Source: Anaerolineae bacterium
Lineage (GTDB): Bacteria > Chloroflexota > Anaerolineae > 4572-78 > J111
Length of the DNA: 26,749 nucleotides
NCBI GenBank assembly: GCA_023382535.1
Contig: JAHDWA010000095.1
Span: 1 to 26,749, forward strand
Direction: 5' to 3'
Position 1 is the stretch's first letter; each line of letters opens with the position of its first letter. A program made the position numbers and the translations under genes. Positions 16,110 through 24,475 of the stretch are shown here, one piece after another. A model generated the notes under the pieces. The model did not search any database. It was not told where the DNA came from and saw nothing but the letters and a program-made list of their open reading frames with translations.

Positions 16110-17615
16110 CTACTCACTCCAGCTTAACTGCTCGTCATACCAATCGCGCTGCCCGTAGGGAGGTTCGTTAGGCGGGGTGAAAACTCCCCCCTCGAAGCTA
16201 AAAATACGGCGCGTTTCCCCGGTAGCCACATGCAGCAGCCATATCCCCCAATTTCCTTCCCGGTTTGATAGAAAAGCCAGCCACTTTCCATCAGGCGACC
16301 AGGCCGGCAGCCCATCAATGGCCGGGTCGTCGGTTAAGCGGCGAACATTCTCCCCATTGCTGTCCACAACATAAAGATCCCAATTGTCACCCGGGTTGGC
16401 CATGTAAGCAATTTCTGCGGAAACAGGCGACCAATCCGGCGATTTGGCAAGTCTGTTTTCCAGAATAGGCTGGGAGCCATACTCGCTGTTTCCCAGATCG
16501 CCCACCCAGATGCCGCAGCGATTGCCCGTATTGTCGCATGTGATAAAGGCAAAGTGAAAACCATCCGGGGCAAAGGTAGGCGACTCACCCTCGCGGCGCA
16601 AATTGATCTCCTTGTCACCGTCCCCCCACGAGGTATATAACCGCCAGCGCCGGTCTACCTCCCGCTGCGAGGCATAGATCAGCCGGTATTCCTTGGGTGA
16701 CCAATCGGGCTGGGCGTCTTCAAAAAAACCACCGACACGGTAAGAAACTTTCCCTTCCACATCCCCGCTTAACAGCGAGCGCGGGCTGGTCGGTTTGTGA
16801 TAGGCGCGATAAGCCAGTTGGTACTCCCCATCGGCAAAACGCAGGGCCGGCTCCGAGACGCCATCCAGGGGAAAGAGACGAGGGTTAGTCCCGTCTGCGT
16901 TAATCAAGTGCGTCTCATAAACCTGCCGGCCGGGGGCCTGATTAAAATAGGCAAAGGCAATTGTGCCGGCGGGGGGTTCAGGCGTGTGGGTCGGCGCTGG
17001 TGGGGTTGGCTGCGGCGGGGTTATTGGCTCATTTTCCGGCTGGGATAAAGGGATACTTTGCATTTCCAGGCCACTTTCAGAATTAGCCGGGATGACGGGC
17101 GTCGAAATGGATTTAAGCGTATCACTCACAGAGGATTTGGTTAGGGTTGGCGCAGGGGTGGTTCTGGACAGTGGGGTGGGAGTGGGAGTCGTCGCTACAA
17201 TTTGCTCGACAGTACTATCCGAACTAGGGCTTAACGAGACGATTTCGGACGGAATGTCGGCCCCCAGGAGCTGTCCACGAATGACCGTCCAGACTCCAAA
17301 GGCAAGCAAAGAAATTACAGCCGCGGTTCCAAGGGTATTCAGAACCCGACCAGGGAAAGTCCAGTTGAAAGACCAGGGCTGGGGGGTATTAACTGCCCGG
17401 CGAACGCGCTGCCGCAGCGCTGGCGGCAGGGCAGGTTGTCCAAGCGCTGCCAGCATCGTTGGTTTTAACTCATCAACCAACCGGCGGGCGATGTGGAGCT
17501 GCTCCCGACAAGATTGGCAAAACGCCAGGTGCGCTTCAACCGAACGGCGTTCCTCTGACGAAAGACGATCGTCCAGGTAGGCTTCGAGCAAGGAGGTCAC
17601 ATGATCAGTGGGCAT
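16110..17615 (-). CDS. Membrane anti-sigma factor with zinc finger and TolB-like beta-propeller
   Basis: A 501-residue protein. The N terminus is a zf-HC2 anti-sigma domain with ligands H29, C33 and C36 in VEAHLAFCQSC. One membrane helix (about 90-111, TLGTAAVISLLAFGVWTVI) is followed by a Thr/Pro/Ser linker (about 135-225). The outer part is a WD40/TolB-like propeller with repeats such as DWSPKEYRLIYAS, DWSPVSAEIAYMA and WSPDGKWLAFLS. It should hold the sigma factor at the membrane and sense an external signal. The ATG at 17615, with GAGG seven bases upstream, overlaps the sigma gene by 11 bases; a TTG at 17627 is less likely. Confidence 0.85.
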   Translation of the reverse strand: MPTDHVTSLLEAYLDDRLSSEERRSVEAHLAFCQSCREQLHIARRLVDELKPTMLAALGQPALPPALRQRVRRAVNTPQPWSFNWTFPGRVLNTLGTAAVISLLAFGVWTVIRGQLLGADIPSEIVSLSPSSDSTVEQIVATTPTPTPLSRTTPAPTLTKSSVSDTLKSISTPVIPANSESGLEMQSIPLSQPENEPITPPQPTPPAPTHTPEPPAGTIAFAYFNQAPGRQVYETHLINADGTNPRLFPLDGVSEPALRFADGEYQLAYRAYHKPTSPRSLLSGDVEGKVSYRVGGFFEDAQPDWSPKEYRLIYASQREVDRRWRLYTSWGDGDKEINLRREGESPTFAPDGFHFAFITCDNTGNRCGIWVGDLGNSEYGSQPILENRLAKSPDWSPVSAEIAYMANPGDNWDLYVVDSNGENVRRLTDDPAIDGLPAWSPDGKWLAFLSNREGNWGIWLLHVATGETRRIFSFEGGVFTPPNEPPYGQRDWYDEQLSWSE

Positions 17616-18255
17616 TTTGGGCCTCAAGCATCTCTGGCGTGGTCAGGCCCTTATCGGCCAAAGTTTCGGCCAGGCGGCGGCGGGCATTATGCAGCCGAGA
17701 GTAGATAGTCCCTTCGGGACAGTTAAGCATGACCGCAATTTCAACGGCAGGCAGTTCCATATAATAGTGCAATGTAATCACCTCACGTAACGGCGCGCTC
17801 AAATTCTGAACTGCTTCCCAGAGAATGTGCCGGTATTCACCTCGCAGGGCGCTGCTTTCCGGCCCTGGCCGGAAATCGGGCAGGTCAGGCGTTTCCTCGG
17901 TTTGCCGCAGCCAGGGGATAGTCAACAGGTGTTTACGACGCAAGTGACTACGACAGTAGTTCAAGGCAATCTGGTAAAGCCATGTTCCAAAGCTGGCCCG
18001 GCTGGGATCAAATCGTTGGCGGGCCTTGTGAGCGCGCAGAAACGTTTCCTGCACTACATCTTCAGCCGATTGGCTTTGTTGTAACATCGCCCAGCCTAAC
18101 CGGTAAATAGCCGGGGCATGGCGGGTGTACAACTCCTCAAAGGCGTCGGCCTCGCCGCGTTGCCAGCGTTGAATGAGCGCATTTTCAGTTGGATCTTGCT
18201 CAAGAAATTTCTTCTCTTGCACGCTATTATACGCCGCCACCATTAAAGCCTTCAT
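17605..18255 (-). CDS. ECF-type RNA polymerase sigma factor
   Basis: A 216-residue sigma-70 family member with region 2 (about 37-106, including SAEDVVQETFLRAH and FGTWLYQIALNYCR) and region 4 (about 145-195, LREVITLHYYMELPAVEIA then GTIYSRLHNARRRL), and no region 3. It precedes and overlaps its zinc-finger anti-sigma factor, the usual two-gene unit. The N terminus is about 25 residues longer than typical; a second ATG four codons in is an alternative start. Autoregulation is common in this class; a possible control element lies at 18278-18310. Confidence 0.93.
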   Translation of the reverse strand: MKALMVAAYNSVQEKKFLEQDPTENALIQRWQRGEADAFEELYTRHAPAIYRLGWAMLQQSQSAEDVVQETFLRAHKARQRFDPSRASFGTWLYQIALNYCRSHLRRKHLLTIPWLRQTEETPDLPDFRPGPESSALRGEYRHILWEAVQNLSAPLREVITLHYYMELPAVEIAVMLNCPEGTIYSRLHNARRRLAETLADKGLTTPEMLEAQNAH

Positions 18256-18277
18256 TGGTTAGAGTTAGTGACATCTC

Positions 18278-18312
18278 ATCATAGCATATTTAGATTAAAA
18301 ATGCCTAAATAT
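18278..18312 (-). promoter_or_regulatory. Possible promoter/control site of the ECF sigma operon
   Basis: On the minus strand ATTTAGGCAT (18310-18301) precedes TATGAT (18283-18278); TAGGCA to TATGAT is spaced 18 bases. An 8-bp inverted repeat (ATATTTAG 18286-18293, CTAAATAT 18305-18312) lies between. The same ATTTAGGCAT occurs in front of the divergent lipoprotein at 18422-18431. Confidence 0.3.
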
Positions 18313-18421
18313 CACACGTTAAAAATCCCACGCCAAACCAGCGCTTGACCGACTTTCCAGAAAATAGTGATCCTTCGTCGAATAGCCAACAGGCTAAAAA
18401 TTCAAGGGGAATAACTACCCA

Positions 18422-18472
18422 ATTTAGGCATGTTATGTTATAATTGACTTTACATATTGAGTTTACATATTG
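18422..18472 (+). promoter_or_regulatory. Possible control region of the small lipoprotein gene
   Basis: ATTTAGGCAT (18422-18431) is followed by TATAAT (18439-18444) and a direct repeat TTTACATATTG (18449-18459, 18462-18472). The repeated 11-mer could be an operator. No convincing -35 box matches the TATAAT. Confidence 0.3.
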
Positions 18473-18507
18473 TAATAAAAAATGGTTATTCACGGAGTCG
18501 CCGGACA

Positions 18508-18923
18508 TGGCCAAGAGATACGCCGGTCTGAATTTGGGAGTCATTTTAGCCTTATTGTTGTTGAGCACGGGCTTCATCACCGCCTGCGAGTCAAACACTA
18601 CACAAATGGGACCTTTGGCTGACATTAAAACTGAGTTGTTGGTACGAGCTCCAGATGGCCCACTGCCCTTAAACAAATCCATCGAGGTTAAATCTCGCAC
18701 GGAGGCCCAAGATGGAGTGTCACATGTGGACCTCTACGTTACCTTGCCCAGCAATCAAGAGGTTCTCGTTCGCTCCGACGCAGCGACATTCCGGCAGACT
18801 AACTTTATCACTTCTCAAATGTTTACCCCTAAACAAGCGGGACATTATGTAATTAAAGTGATAGGCTACAATAAACAGGGCACACCTGCCAGTTCGAATT
18901 CTATTGGTTTTGATGTGCAGTAA
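18508..18923 (+). CDS. Small lipoprotein with Ig-like domain
   Basis: A 138-residue exported protein. The start ATG at 18508 follows a CGGAG site. The signal peptide (GLNLGVILALLLLSTGFITAC) ends in a lipobox with C27 as the lipidated residue. The mature part is one Ig-like beta domain with VSHVDLYV near the middle and a closing AGHYVIKVIGYNKQGTPASSN strand pair. The same module occurs in the next gene and in the FHA protein at 22356, so the three probably work in one envelope system. The function is not known; adhesion or cell-surface structure is a guess. Confidence 0.75.
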
Positions 18924-18934
18924 AATGACCGCGG

Positions 18935-19021
18935 ACTGCCGACCGCCGACCGCACCTCCCCTCCTTTCAAAAGGAGAGCAGAACCGGATTGGCGGCGGTC
19001 AGTGGTCTGTCGTCGGCGGTC
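18935..19021. repeat. GACCGCCGAC word repeat between the lipoprotein genes
   Basis: GACCGCCGAC (18941-18950) is perfectly inverted as GTCGGCGGTC (19012-19021); extra CTGCCGACC and GGCGGCGGTCAGTGG words surround it. An inner CTCCTTT/AAAGGAG pair sits between the arms. The next gene's ribosome site begins three bases later, so folding could affect its translation. Confidence 0.55.
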
Positions 19022-19037
19022 GTTAAGGAGAGATGAA

Positions 19038-21197
19038 GTGGTTAAACATTTCTTTCGGCACAAAACAATTGCAGCGCGATTATTGGCCCTGATAGCGGTG
19101 GCTTTACTTCTGACTGCCTGCAATTGGCTTGACCTGGGCGGCGAGACAGCCACTCCTACTCCACCCGATATTTTTGCGCCGGCCAATAATACGACAGTAC
19201 TGCTGGGTGCACCGGTGCAGATCCAGAGCGGACGCTTTGGCAGCGATGTTTCGCGAGTGGAACTATGGGTTAGAAAACCAAATGCTGCCACCGATGAGCT
19301 ACTACGCTCTGATATTCCTGAAGGCGGAAATCTCCTGCAAGAGTGGAGGCCAACAGAAGCTGGTACACACACGATTACCATCAGATCTTATACCGGGGAT
19401 AATCCATCCATCCAACTGGCTAGAACCTATGAAGTTATTCCCGATGCCATTGTTTCGCTGGCGCCCCCGGCTGCTTTGCCCGCGCCGGTTCAATCAAGCA
19501 GCCAGGTGCAGCCGACTGCTGTTCCGCCTACGCCGCTGCCGGTTGCTCCTAGCGGGGAAAGCGCTGAGTTTCAGACGACTGAAGAAGATGCTGCTATCGT
19601 CCAGGTTGTGGCCACTTCTACGCCGCAGCCTACCGCTACCCCCATTCCCCATTATCCACCGCCCCCGCCCATTCCGGGCGTGCCGCCTGGCCCGCTGCAG
19701 TCGCCTTTGCTGAATGTCAGCCCCCCGGTGTGTGATGCTGCCGAATATCTAGGCCCCTATGCCTCAGATACCAGCCGGCGGGTCGTCATTACCGAAGATG
19801 ACGATATTGCGGCTAAAGTCGTAGGTGGAACGACTGTTTTCCGGGCCTGGCGCTTGCAGAACGTGGGAACCTGCACCTGGGGACCGGGCTATGAACTGAC
19901 CTTTTATGGCGGCCGCTCGATGGGATCTGGGGGTGTGGCCTTTGAGTCAACCTTCCCTGGGGAACCGCCTCGCCGCAACACGTTAATAGATGCCAACCGT
20001 TTGATTGTGCCGGAGGGCAAGCCTAATCAGGTCGCCGTAGTTGAGGTCCAACTGGTTACGCCGGTCACACCAGGCATTCATCAAAGTTACTGGCGGATGC
20101 GCAACCCGCATGGGGTCTTTTTCGGGCCGATCATGGGGGTCACTATGGAAGTAGTCCGTGATTGCGCCTTTGGCATTTACGGTGCGCCGGTAATCAACCG
20201 CTTTGAAATTTTGGGTGTCGGTAATGTTTACCGGCCCACCAATCCCATCAGCGTTAGGGCCGAAGTGGGTCAGAATGTGACTCTGGATTATAGCATCATC
20301 AATGCGACCAATTTTGACATTGTCTTTGAAGAACCAAGCGGCGGGACCCAAACAGTTTCCACCCAGGATCAAAATGGCCGCTTCTCTTTCCCAGCCAGAA
20401 CGCTGGGTCGCAATGTGATTACCCTCTACGCCGACAATGGCTCTTGTTCCATTCCAGCCACTGTTTACGTTGACGTAGTACCGCGTGCCGGTAGTGAATT
20501 TGAATTGGACATTATTCTGGCCAGCGGCGCTCCCGTGGCTGCCACTGATGCCAATGCTTCATTTTCATCGGCTGTCGTGCCAGGCACTATTCAAGCGGAA
20601 TGGCGGCATTACGATCCCCAGGTTGACGAAATTTCTTTCAACGCCGATCTTTACAAGCGGGAGCGCGTCACTCAATGTCTCATTGAGGGCTGGCTGTGCG
20701 GCGAAACCAACGGTGACTGGCAATTGGTGCAGCGAGCCTCGCCGGGAGAGATCAGCGATGAACCCGCCGGAGCAGCTACTATCTGTCGCGCTTCGGAACG
20801 GTGCAGTAGATTACCCACCGAAATTATTGGGGCACAGGCCGGCGCTGCACAAGCTGCACAAGCCGAAGCTCGGATAACCGAAGCCGAACATCTAAGTTCC
20901 ATCTTTTGTCCGGCCAATGCCGGCGCCGATCCGAATGTAGAGTATGGCGTAAGTTATTACTTGGAAGCTGGCAAAAATGGCCAACCTGCTGACCCCGCTC
21001 GAAGTAATCAAGTGTTTGTCCTGTGCGGCCAAACTTCCGCAGCCAGCGATTTCCGTCCGGCTGTGTCTGAAACCCCCAGTTGTACGTTGACCGAATTGGG
21101 CGGCATTACCTTGCCCCTTGCCTGCAACGATGTACCCATTGCCACGGGGGTTATGGTTGTTTTGCTGATTGTGGTCCTTTGGGTTTTCTTTAAGTAG
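19038..21197 (+). CDS. Large lipoprotein with Ig-like and NBR1-type domains and C-terminal membrane helix
   Basis: A 719-residue exported protein, using GTG at 19038 with AAGGAG seven bases upstream. The signal peptide ends LLTAC with C28 as the lipid site. An Ig-like module (about 38-140, with VSRVELWVRKP and WRPTEAGTHTITI) is followed by a Pro-rich linker (about 145-225). An NBR1 central Ig-like domain (about 235-355) has FRAWRLQNVGTCTWGPGYEL and a closing HQSYWRMRNPHGVFFG. A further beta-rich part with paired cysteines follows. The C terminus has a hydrophobic helix (about 695-717) ending FFK, so it may be anchored at both ends. It follows the small lipoprotein and is probably co-transcribed. 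Confidence 0.82.
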   Translation: MVKHFFRHKTIAARLLALIAVALLLTACNWLDLGGETATPTPPDIFAPANNTTVLLGAPVQIQSGRFGSDVSRVELWVRKPNAATDELLRSDIPEGGNLLQEWRPTEAGTHTITIRSYTGDNPSIQLARTYEVIPDAIVSLAPPAALPAPVQSSSQVQPTAVPPTPLPVAPSGESAEFQTTEEDAAIVQVVATSTPQPTATPIPHYPPPPPIPGVPPGPLQSPLLNVSPPVCDAAEYLGPYASDTSRRVVITEDDDIAAKVVGGTTVFRAWRLQNVGTCTWGPGYELTFYGGRSMGSGGVAFESTFPGEPPRRNTLIDANRLIVPEGKPNQVAVVEVQLVTPVTPGIHQSYWRMRNPHGVFFGPIMGVTMEVVRDCAFGIYGAPVINRFEILGVGNVYRPTNPISVRAEVGQNVTLDYSIINATNFDIVFEEPSGGTQTVSTQDQNGRFSFPARTLGRNVITLYADNGSCSIPATVYVDVVPRAGSEFELDIILASGAPVAATDANASFSSAVVPGTIQAEWRHYDPQVDEISFNADLYKRERVTQCLIEGWLCGETNGDWQLVQRASPGEISDEPAGAATICRASERCSRLPTEIIGAQAGAAQAAQAEARITEAEHLSSIFCPANAGADPNVEYGVSYYLEAGKNGQPADPARSNQVFVLCGQTSAASDFRPAVSETPSCTLTELGGITLPLACNDVPIATGVMVVLLIVVLWVFFK

Positions 21198-21230
21198 CGC
21201 CGTCCTGATCTCAACCGAGCGTGAATCAAG

Positions 21231-21270
21231 AAGAGCAACGCCCCTACCTTGAACGTTGCTCTTTTTTGTT
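21231..21270 (+). terminator. Rho-independent terminator between convergent genes
   Basis: AAGAGCAACG (21231-21240) pairs with CGTTGCTCTT (21254-21263) around 13 bases and is followed by TTTTTTGTT. It ends the lipoprotein operon and may also serve the convergent gene at 21283, though its opposite-side T-run is short. Confidence 0.85.
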
Positions 21271-21282
21271 AATAGAAGCGGC

Positions 21283-22146
21283 CTATCTTAAGATCTGGTA
21301 TGTTCCTGATGAAGGGCCGGCATTGAAATCACGGCGAAGTTCAATATTGTAGCCCCAGACCGTGATGCAGGTATTTGAAGTTAGATTAATCGCCTGGCCA
21401 TCTACGATCAGGACGGGGTAGTGAGTTGGGTTATCCAAATAGCTCAGGTCATCGGTGCAAATACGGGCTTGAACCGTAGTTTGGTTAGGTAAACGAAAAC
21501 TTGTGGCATTGCCGGCCAGCGACCATTTTTCAACCGAAGGTGGAGGGGGGGGTCCTGATCCGTCTGTCGTCGTTTCCAGCCGCACGGAGCGCAGGCCACT
21601 GTTGCCCAAAGCAGTCAGTTCAAGCTCCAGAAAATAATTATAGAAGGCGTTATCAACCAGCTCATTAAATAGCGAAACTTTTTCAAAGAGTCCGCCGTCA
21701 TACTCTACGGCGCTGGCGCTTTCGGTCAGGATGATACAACGCGGTTGATTGTGGTCACACCGTTTGAGACGAAGCCGGATCTCACCCTGGTTGTCAAAAT
21801 CCTGGCCAAAAACGGTTAGTCCGGCCAGCCGGGTTTGATCGGGCAGGATCAGGGGGGCCACAAAACGGTTGCTGTCGCCGGTAAAATTGCGAGGTTGATT
21901 GCCCAGGGTTAAGAGCTGCTGGTTGAAGTCTTTGTAGTAGACGGCGAACTGACTCACTGGTCCGAAAGCCAGTGCCGAGATGCTGATATATTGCCGGGCC
22001 GATCCTGTTTGGGCTGCTGCCAGGGGGCCAACATTTGCCGGGGCTGCGGCTAATACCTGGGAAAAGCCTAACAGCAAACTAGCAATAATCAGTAGTGTTA
22101 CCATACTCAAAATCACCGCCACCAACCCGAATTGGCCTTGTTTCAT
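21283..22146 (-). CDS. Secreted or membrane-anchored protein of unknown function
   Basis: A 287-residue protein starting at ATG 22146, preceded by GGGGAGG; an in-frame TTG further up is less likely. A single N-terminal hydrophobic helix (about 8-34, FGLVAVILSMVTLLIIASLLL) serves as signal or anchor, and the short, few-charged N terminus resembles a type II or pseudopilin-like leader, but no clear prepilin cleavage site is present. The rest is beta-rich with a Pro-rich hinge (GPPPPPSVEKW near 200) and cysteine pairs in the middle and near the C terminus that may form disulfides. I do not recognise a family. It is transcribed alone, convergent to the lipoproteins and divergent from the FHA gene. 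Confidence 0.65.
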   Translation of the reverse strand: MKQGQFGLVAVILSMVTLLIIASLLLGFSQVLAAAPANVGPLAAAQTGSARQYISISALAFGPVSQFAVYYKDFNQQLLTLGNQPRNFTGDSNRFVAPLILPDQTRLAGLTVFGQDFDNQGEIRLRLKRCDHNQPRCIILTESASAVEYDGGLFEKVSLFNELVDNAFYNYFLELELTALGNSGLRSVRLETTTDGSGPPPPPSVEKWSLAGNATSFRLPNQTTVQARICTDDLSYLDNPTHYPVLIVDGQAINLTSNTCITVWGYNIELRRDFNAGPSSGTYQILR

Positions 22147-22293
22147 TTTGCGCCTCCCCAAATTTACTTACCAACGGCGAATTGCCACTTTAATTAATGT
22201 AACACAAATTCAACTTTATGAAAAATAATGAAGGTTTTGGCCTTGAAGGAGTATACAATCCCATAGGGTAAACCCAACAAACTGTTGTGTAAC

Positions 22294-22322
22294 TTGAGTT
22301 TGCGCCAAAATAGGATTATCAT
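22294..22322 (+). promoter_or_regulatory. Promoter of the multidomain FHA gene
   Basis: TTGAGT (22294-22299), 17 bases, TATCAT (22317-22322). Start near 22329 leaves a 27-base leader with a GGGGAG ribosome site. A palindrome CAACA-AAC-TGTTG (22275-22287) lies just upstream. Confidence 0.55.
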
Positions 22323-22355
22323 TGTAGACGTACACCAACAGGGGAGTTCTTTTTT

Positions 22356-24275
22356 ATGACTTATCCAGCCGCTAATAATCCGAATTCCAGCCAGTTGCAG
22401 TTGGTCGTTCATGCTGGGCCGCTGGCCGGTAAAGGCTATCCCATCACCGGCAACACCCTTACCTTTGGCCGGGGTTCGGACAATGATATTGTTTTAGATG
22501 ATACCCAAGTATCCCGAAATCATGCCCGTCTCATTCGCCAGGGGGACGAAGTAATTATCGAAGATTTGGGCAGCACCAACGGCACCCTGGTCAATGGCAA
22601 GCCTGTTGTGGGGCAACATATCTTGCAGCCGGCCGATATCATCAGTATCGGTTCTTCGGTTTTTGGCGTTAAGGGCTTTGCAGCGCCCAGTACGATAGGA
22701 GTAACCCAGATTTCAATGGAGAAACGGACTTATCCTCCTCCCATTCCCTCCGCTCCGCCGTCGCCGCCCCGCATCCCCAGCCCACCCCCACGACGACCCG
22801 CTCCAGCCGCTCAAAAGGCCGAACCGGCCAGGTTGAATATGCTGGTCATGGGGGGTCTCATCGCTTTAATTCTGGTTGTGGTTATTATTGCGGCAGTAAC
22901 AGCTTATTTTCTGACTCAAGATCGCGGCTCGGGCGTCGCGGGTATCCCCACAGTGGTCATCACTGCCCCCACTGCCAACAGCCAGGTGCAGATCAATGTG
23001 CCGGTCACCGTCCAGGCAACGGCGTCTGACCCGTCTGGGGTGAAACGGATGGAGTTATGGGTCAGTAACATCAAAACCGCCGATGCCGTCAGTCCCGTAG
23101 ATCAGGGTCAGGCTACCCTGACCGCCTCGTTCCAGTGGACCCCTCCCGCGCCGGGCACTTACACCCTGGAAGTGAAAGCTTTCAACTCGCAAGGGCAGGT
23201 CAGCGCCCCGACCACGGTCACTGTCAACGCAGTAGGCGAATCCGCCGCTGAAACGCCGACCCCACCCCCTACCCCGGATACGCCAACCCCCACCGTCCCA
23301 ACCAATCCTTCCCTGACCACCAAAACGGACCTCAACGTGCGCTCCGGGCCTGGCACTCAGTATGATTTGTTGGGACTTTTACCCGCGGGCGTTACGGTGG
23401 AGATCGTTGGCCGGGACGAAGCGCGGCAGTGGTGGCAGGTCCGCTTCAGCCCGGCGGCTGATGGTATTGGCTGGGTGGCGGCAGACCCGGCCTTTTCAAC
23501 GACTGCTAACGTGGATAATGTCGCCGTTGCTCAGGCGCCGCCCACGCCGACCGGCACCCCTACGCCAACCGATACGCCGGTGCCTCCCACCAGTACCCCT
23601 ACCGTTACAAATATACCGGCCCCGCCCACTCCCACCGACACCCCAACGTTGACCCCAACCGCAACCGGCCAGCCAACTCTCATTGAATTTAACGTGTCGC
23701 CGACAAATATTCAAGGCGGCGAGTGTGTCAATATTACCTGGAGTGTGAGCGGCGTGCGCGAGGTTTATTTCGAAGATCAGGGCGTCGGCGGCCAGGCCAA
23801 CTTTACGGATTGCCCGGAAGAGTCAAAGACGTATGATTTTCGGGTGATCCGGCAGGACGGCTCTGAGTATAGAGAGGAAATACGGGTTGAGGTGAACAAT
23901 CCGGTTGTCTCGGCTGGTTCCACTGAAATACCGGCCGACGAAACCATTGATTTGGATGACGGCGACATCCCCGGTAATGATTTTAGATGGGAAGTTGACG
24001 GGGATACGCGCCTGTTTAGAGCCAGGGACGGGGTTCAATTAGCTCCAATGCGCGATCTTAGCGATTTAAGAAATTTGTCCAAGGGCGACTGCGAAAGCGC
24101 TGCTTTTGGCGTTTACGACGTTATTGACGGGAGCGATGACGCCTCTGACCCAACGAATACCCTCATCGAAGGGCGGTCAGCTTGCTATCGCACCAGCGAA
24201 GGCCGCCTGGGCAAGCTGTGGTTCCCTAATGGTGTGAGCAGAGACCTGGATATTGAATGGGTCACCTGGCAGTAA
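22356..24275 (+). CDS. Multidomain membrane protein: FHA, TM, Ig-like, SH3b
   Basis: A 639-residue single-span protein. The cytoplasmic FHA domain (about 14-106) has the phosphothreonine-binding residues R39 (FGRG), S53-R54-N55-H56 and N75 (LGSTNGT). A Pro-rich stretch leads to one membrane helix (about 161-187). Outside are an Ig-like module (about 198-292, VKRMELWVSN and WTPPAPGTYTLEVKAF), a Thr/Pro linker, a bacterial SH3 domain (about 321-380, LNVRSGPGTQYDLLGLLPAG), a second long Thr/Pro linker, and a beta domain (about 440-515) with C457 and C486. The final 120 residues are acidic and unassigned. It links phosphoprotein recognition inside to wall or surface binding outside. No Ser/Thr kinase is visible nearby. 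Confidence 0.88.
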   Translation: MTYPAANNPNSSQLQLVVHAGPLAGKGYPITGNTLTFGRGSDNDIVLDDTQVSRNHARLIRQGDEVIIEDLGSTNGTLVNGKPVVGQHILQPADIISIGSSVFGVKGFAAPSTIGVTQISMEKRTYPPPIPSAPPSPPRIPSPPPRRPAPAAQKAEPARLNMLVMGGLIALILVVVIIAAVTAYFLTQDRGSGVAGIPTVVITAPTANSQVQINVPVTVQATASDPSGVKRMELWVSNIKTADAVSPVDQGQATLTASFQWTPPAPGTYTLEVKAFNSQGQVSAPTTVTVNAVGESAAETPTPPPTPDTPTPTVPTNPSLTTKTDLNVRSGPGTQYDLLGLLPAGVTVEIVGRDEARQWWQVRFSPAADGIGWVAADPAFSTTANVDNVAVAQAPPTPTGTPTPTDTPVPPTSTPTVTNIPAPPTPTDTPTLTPTATGQPTLIEFNVSPTNIQGGECVNITWSVSGVREVYFEDQGVGGQANFTDCPEESKTYDFRVIRQDGSEYREEIRVEVNNPVVSAGSTEIPADETIDLDDGDIPGNDFRWEVDGDTRLFRARDGVQLAPMRDLSDLRNLSKGDCESAAFGVYDVIDGSDDASDPTNTLIEGRSACYRTSEGRLGKLWFPNGVSRDLDIEWVTWQ

Positions 24276-24386
24276 ATAAGGATCGTTCGAGTGTAATGCC
24301 TTTCTCAGCCCGAATTGCCAATTTTACTCACGTTAAAGTCAAGCGAAGCGCCGCGCACCTTTTGGCCTGAGTAGTAACCGGGAAAG

Positions 24387-24416
24387 TTGACAATCATCCC
24401 GTTTCTTTGCTAATAT
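24387..24416 (+). promoter_or_regulatory. Promoter of the small FHA gene
   Basis: TTGACA (24387-24392), 18 bases, TAATAT (24411-24416). Start near 24423, about 50 bases before the ATG. It shows that the two FHA genes are separate units. Confidence 0.7.
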
Positions 24417-24475
24417 AGAACACGGTTTCGTCTAAAGATTCAAGCTGACATTTCAACCAGGAGGGCCGCGCAACA

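Noticed and set aside
18305..18700. 131-codon minus-strand open frame across the lipoprotein promoter
   Set aside because: Overlaps the lipoprotein coding sequence and divergent control DNA; it has no motif and no credible ribosome site.
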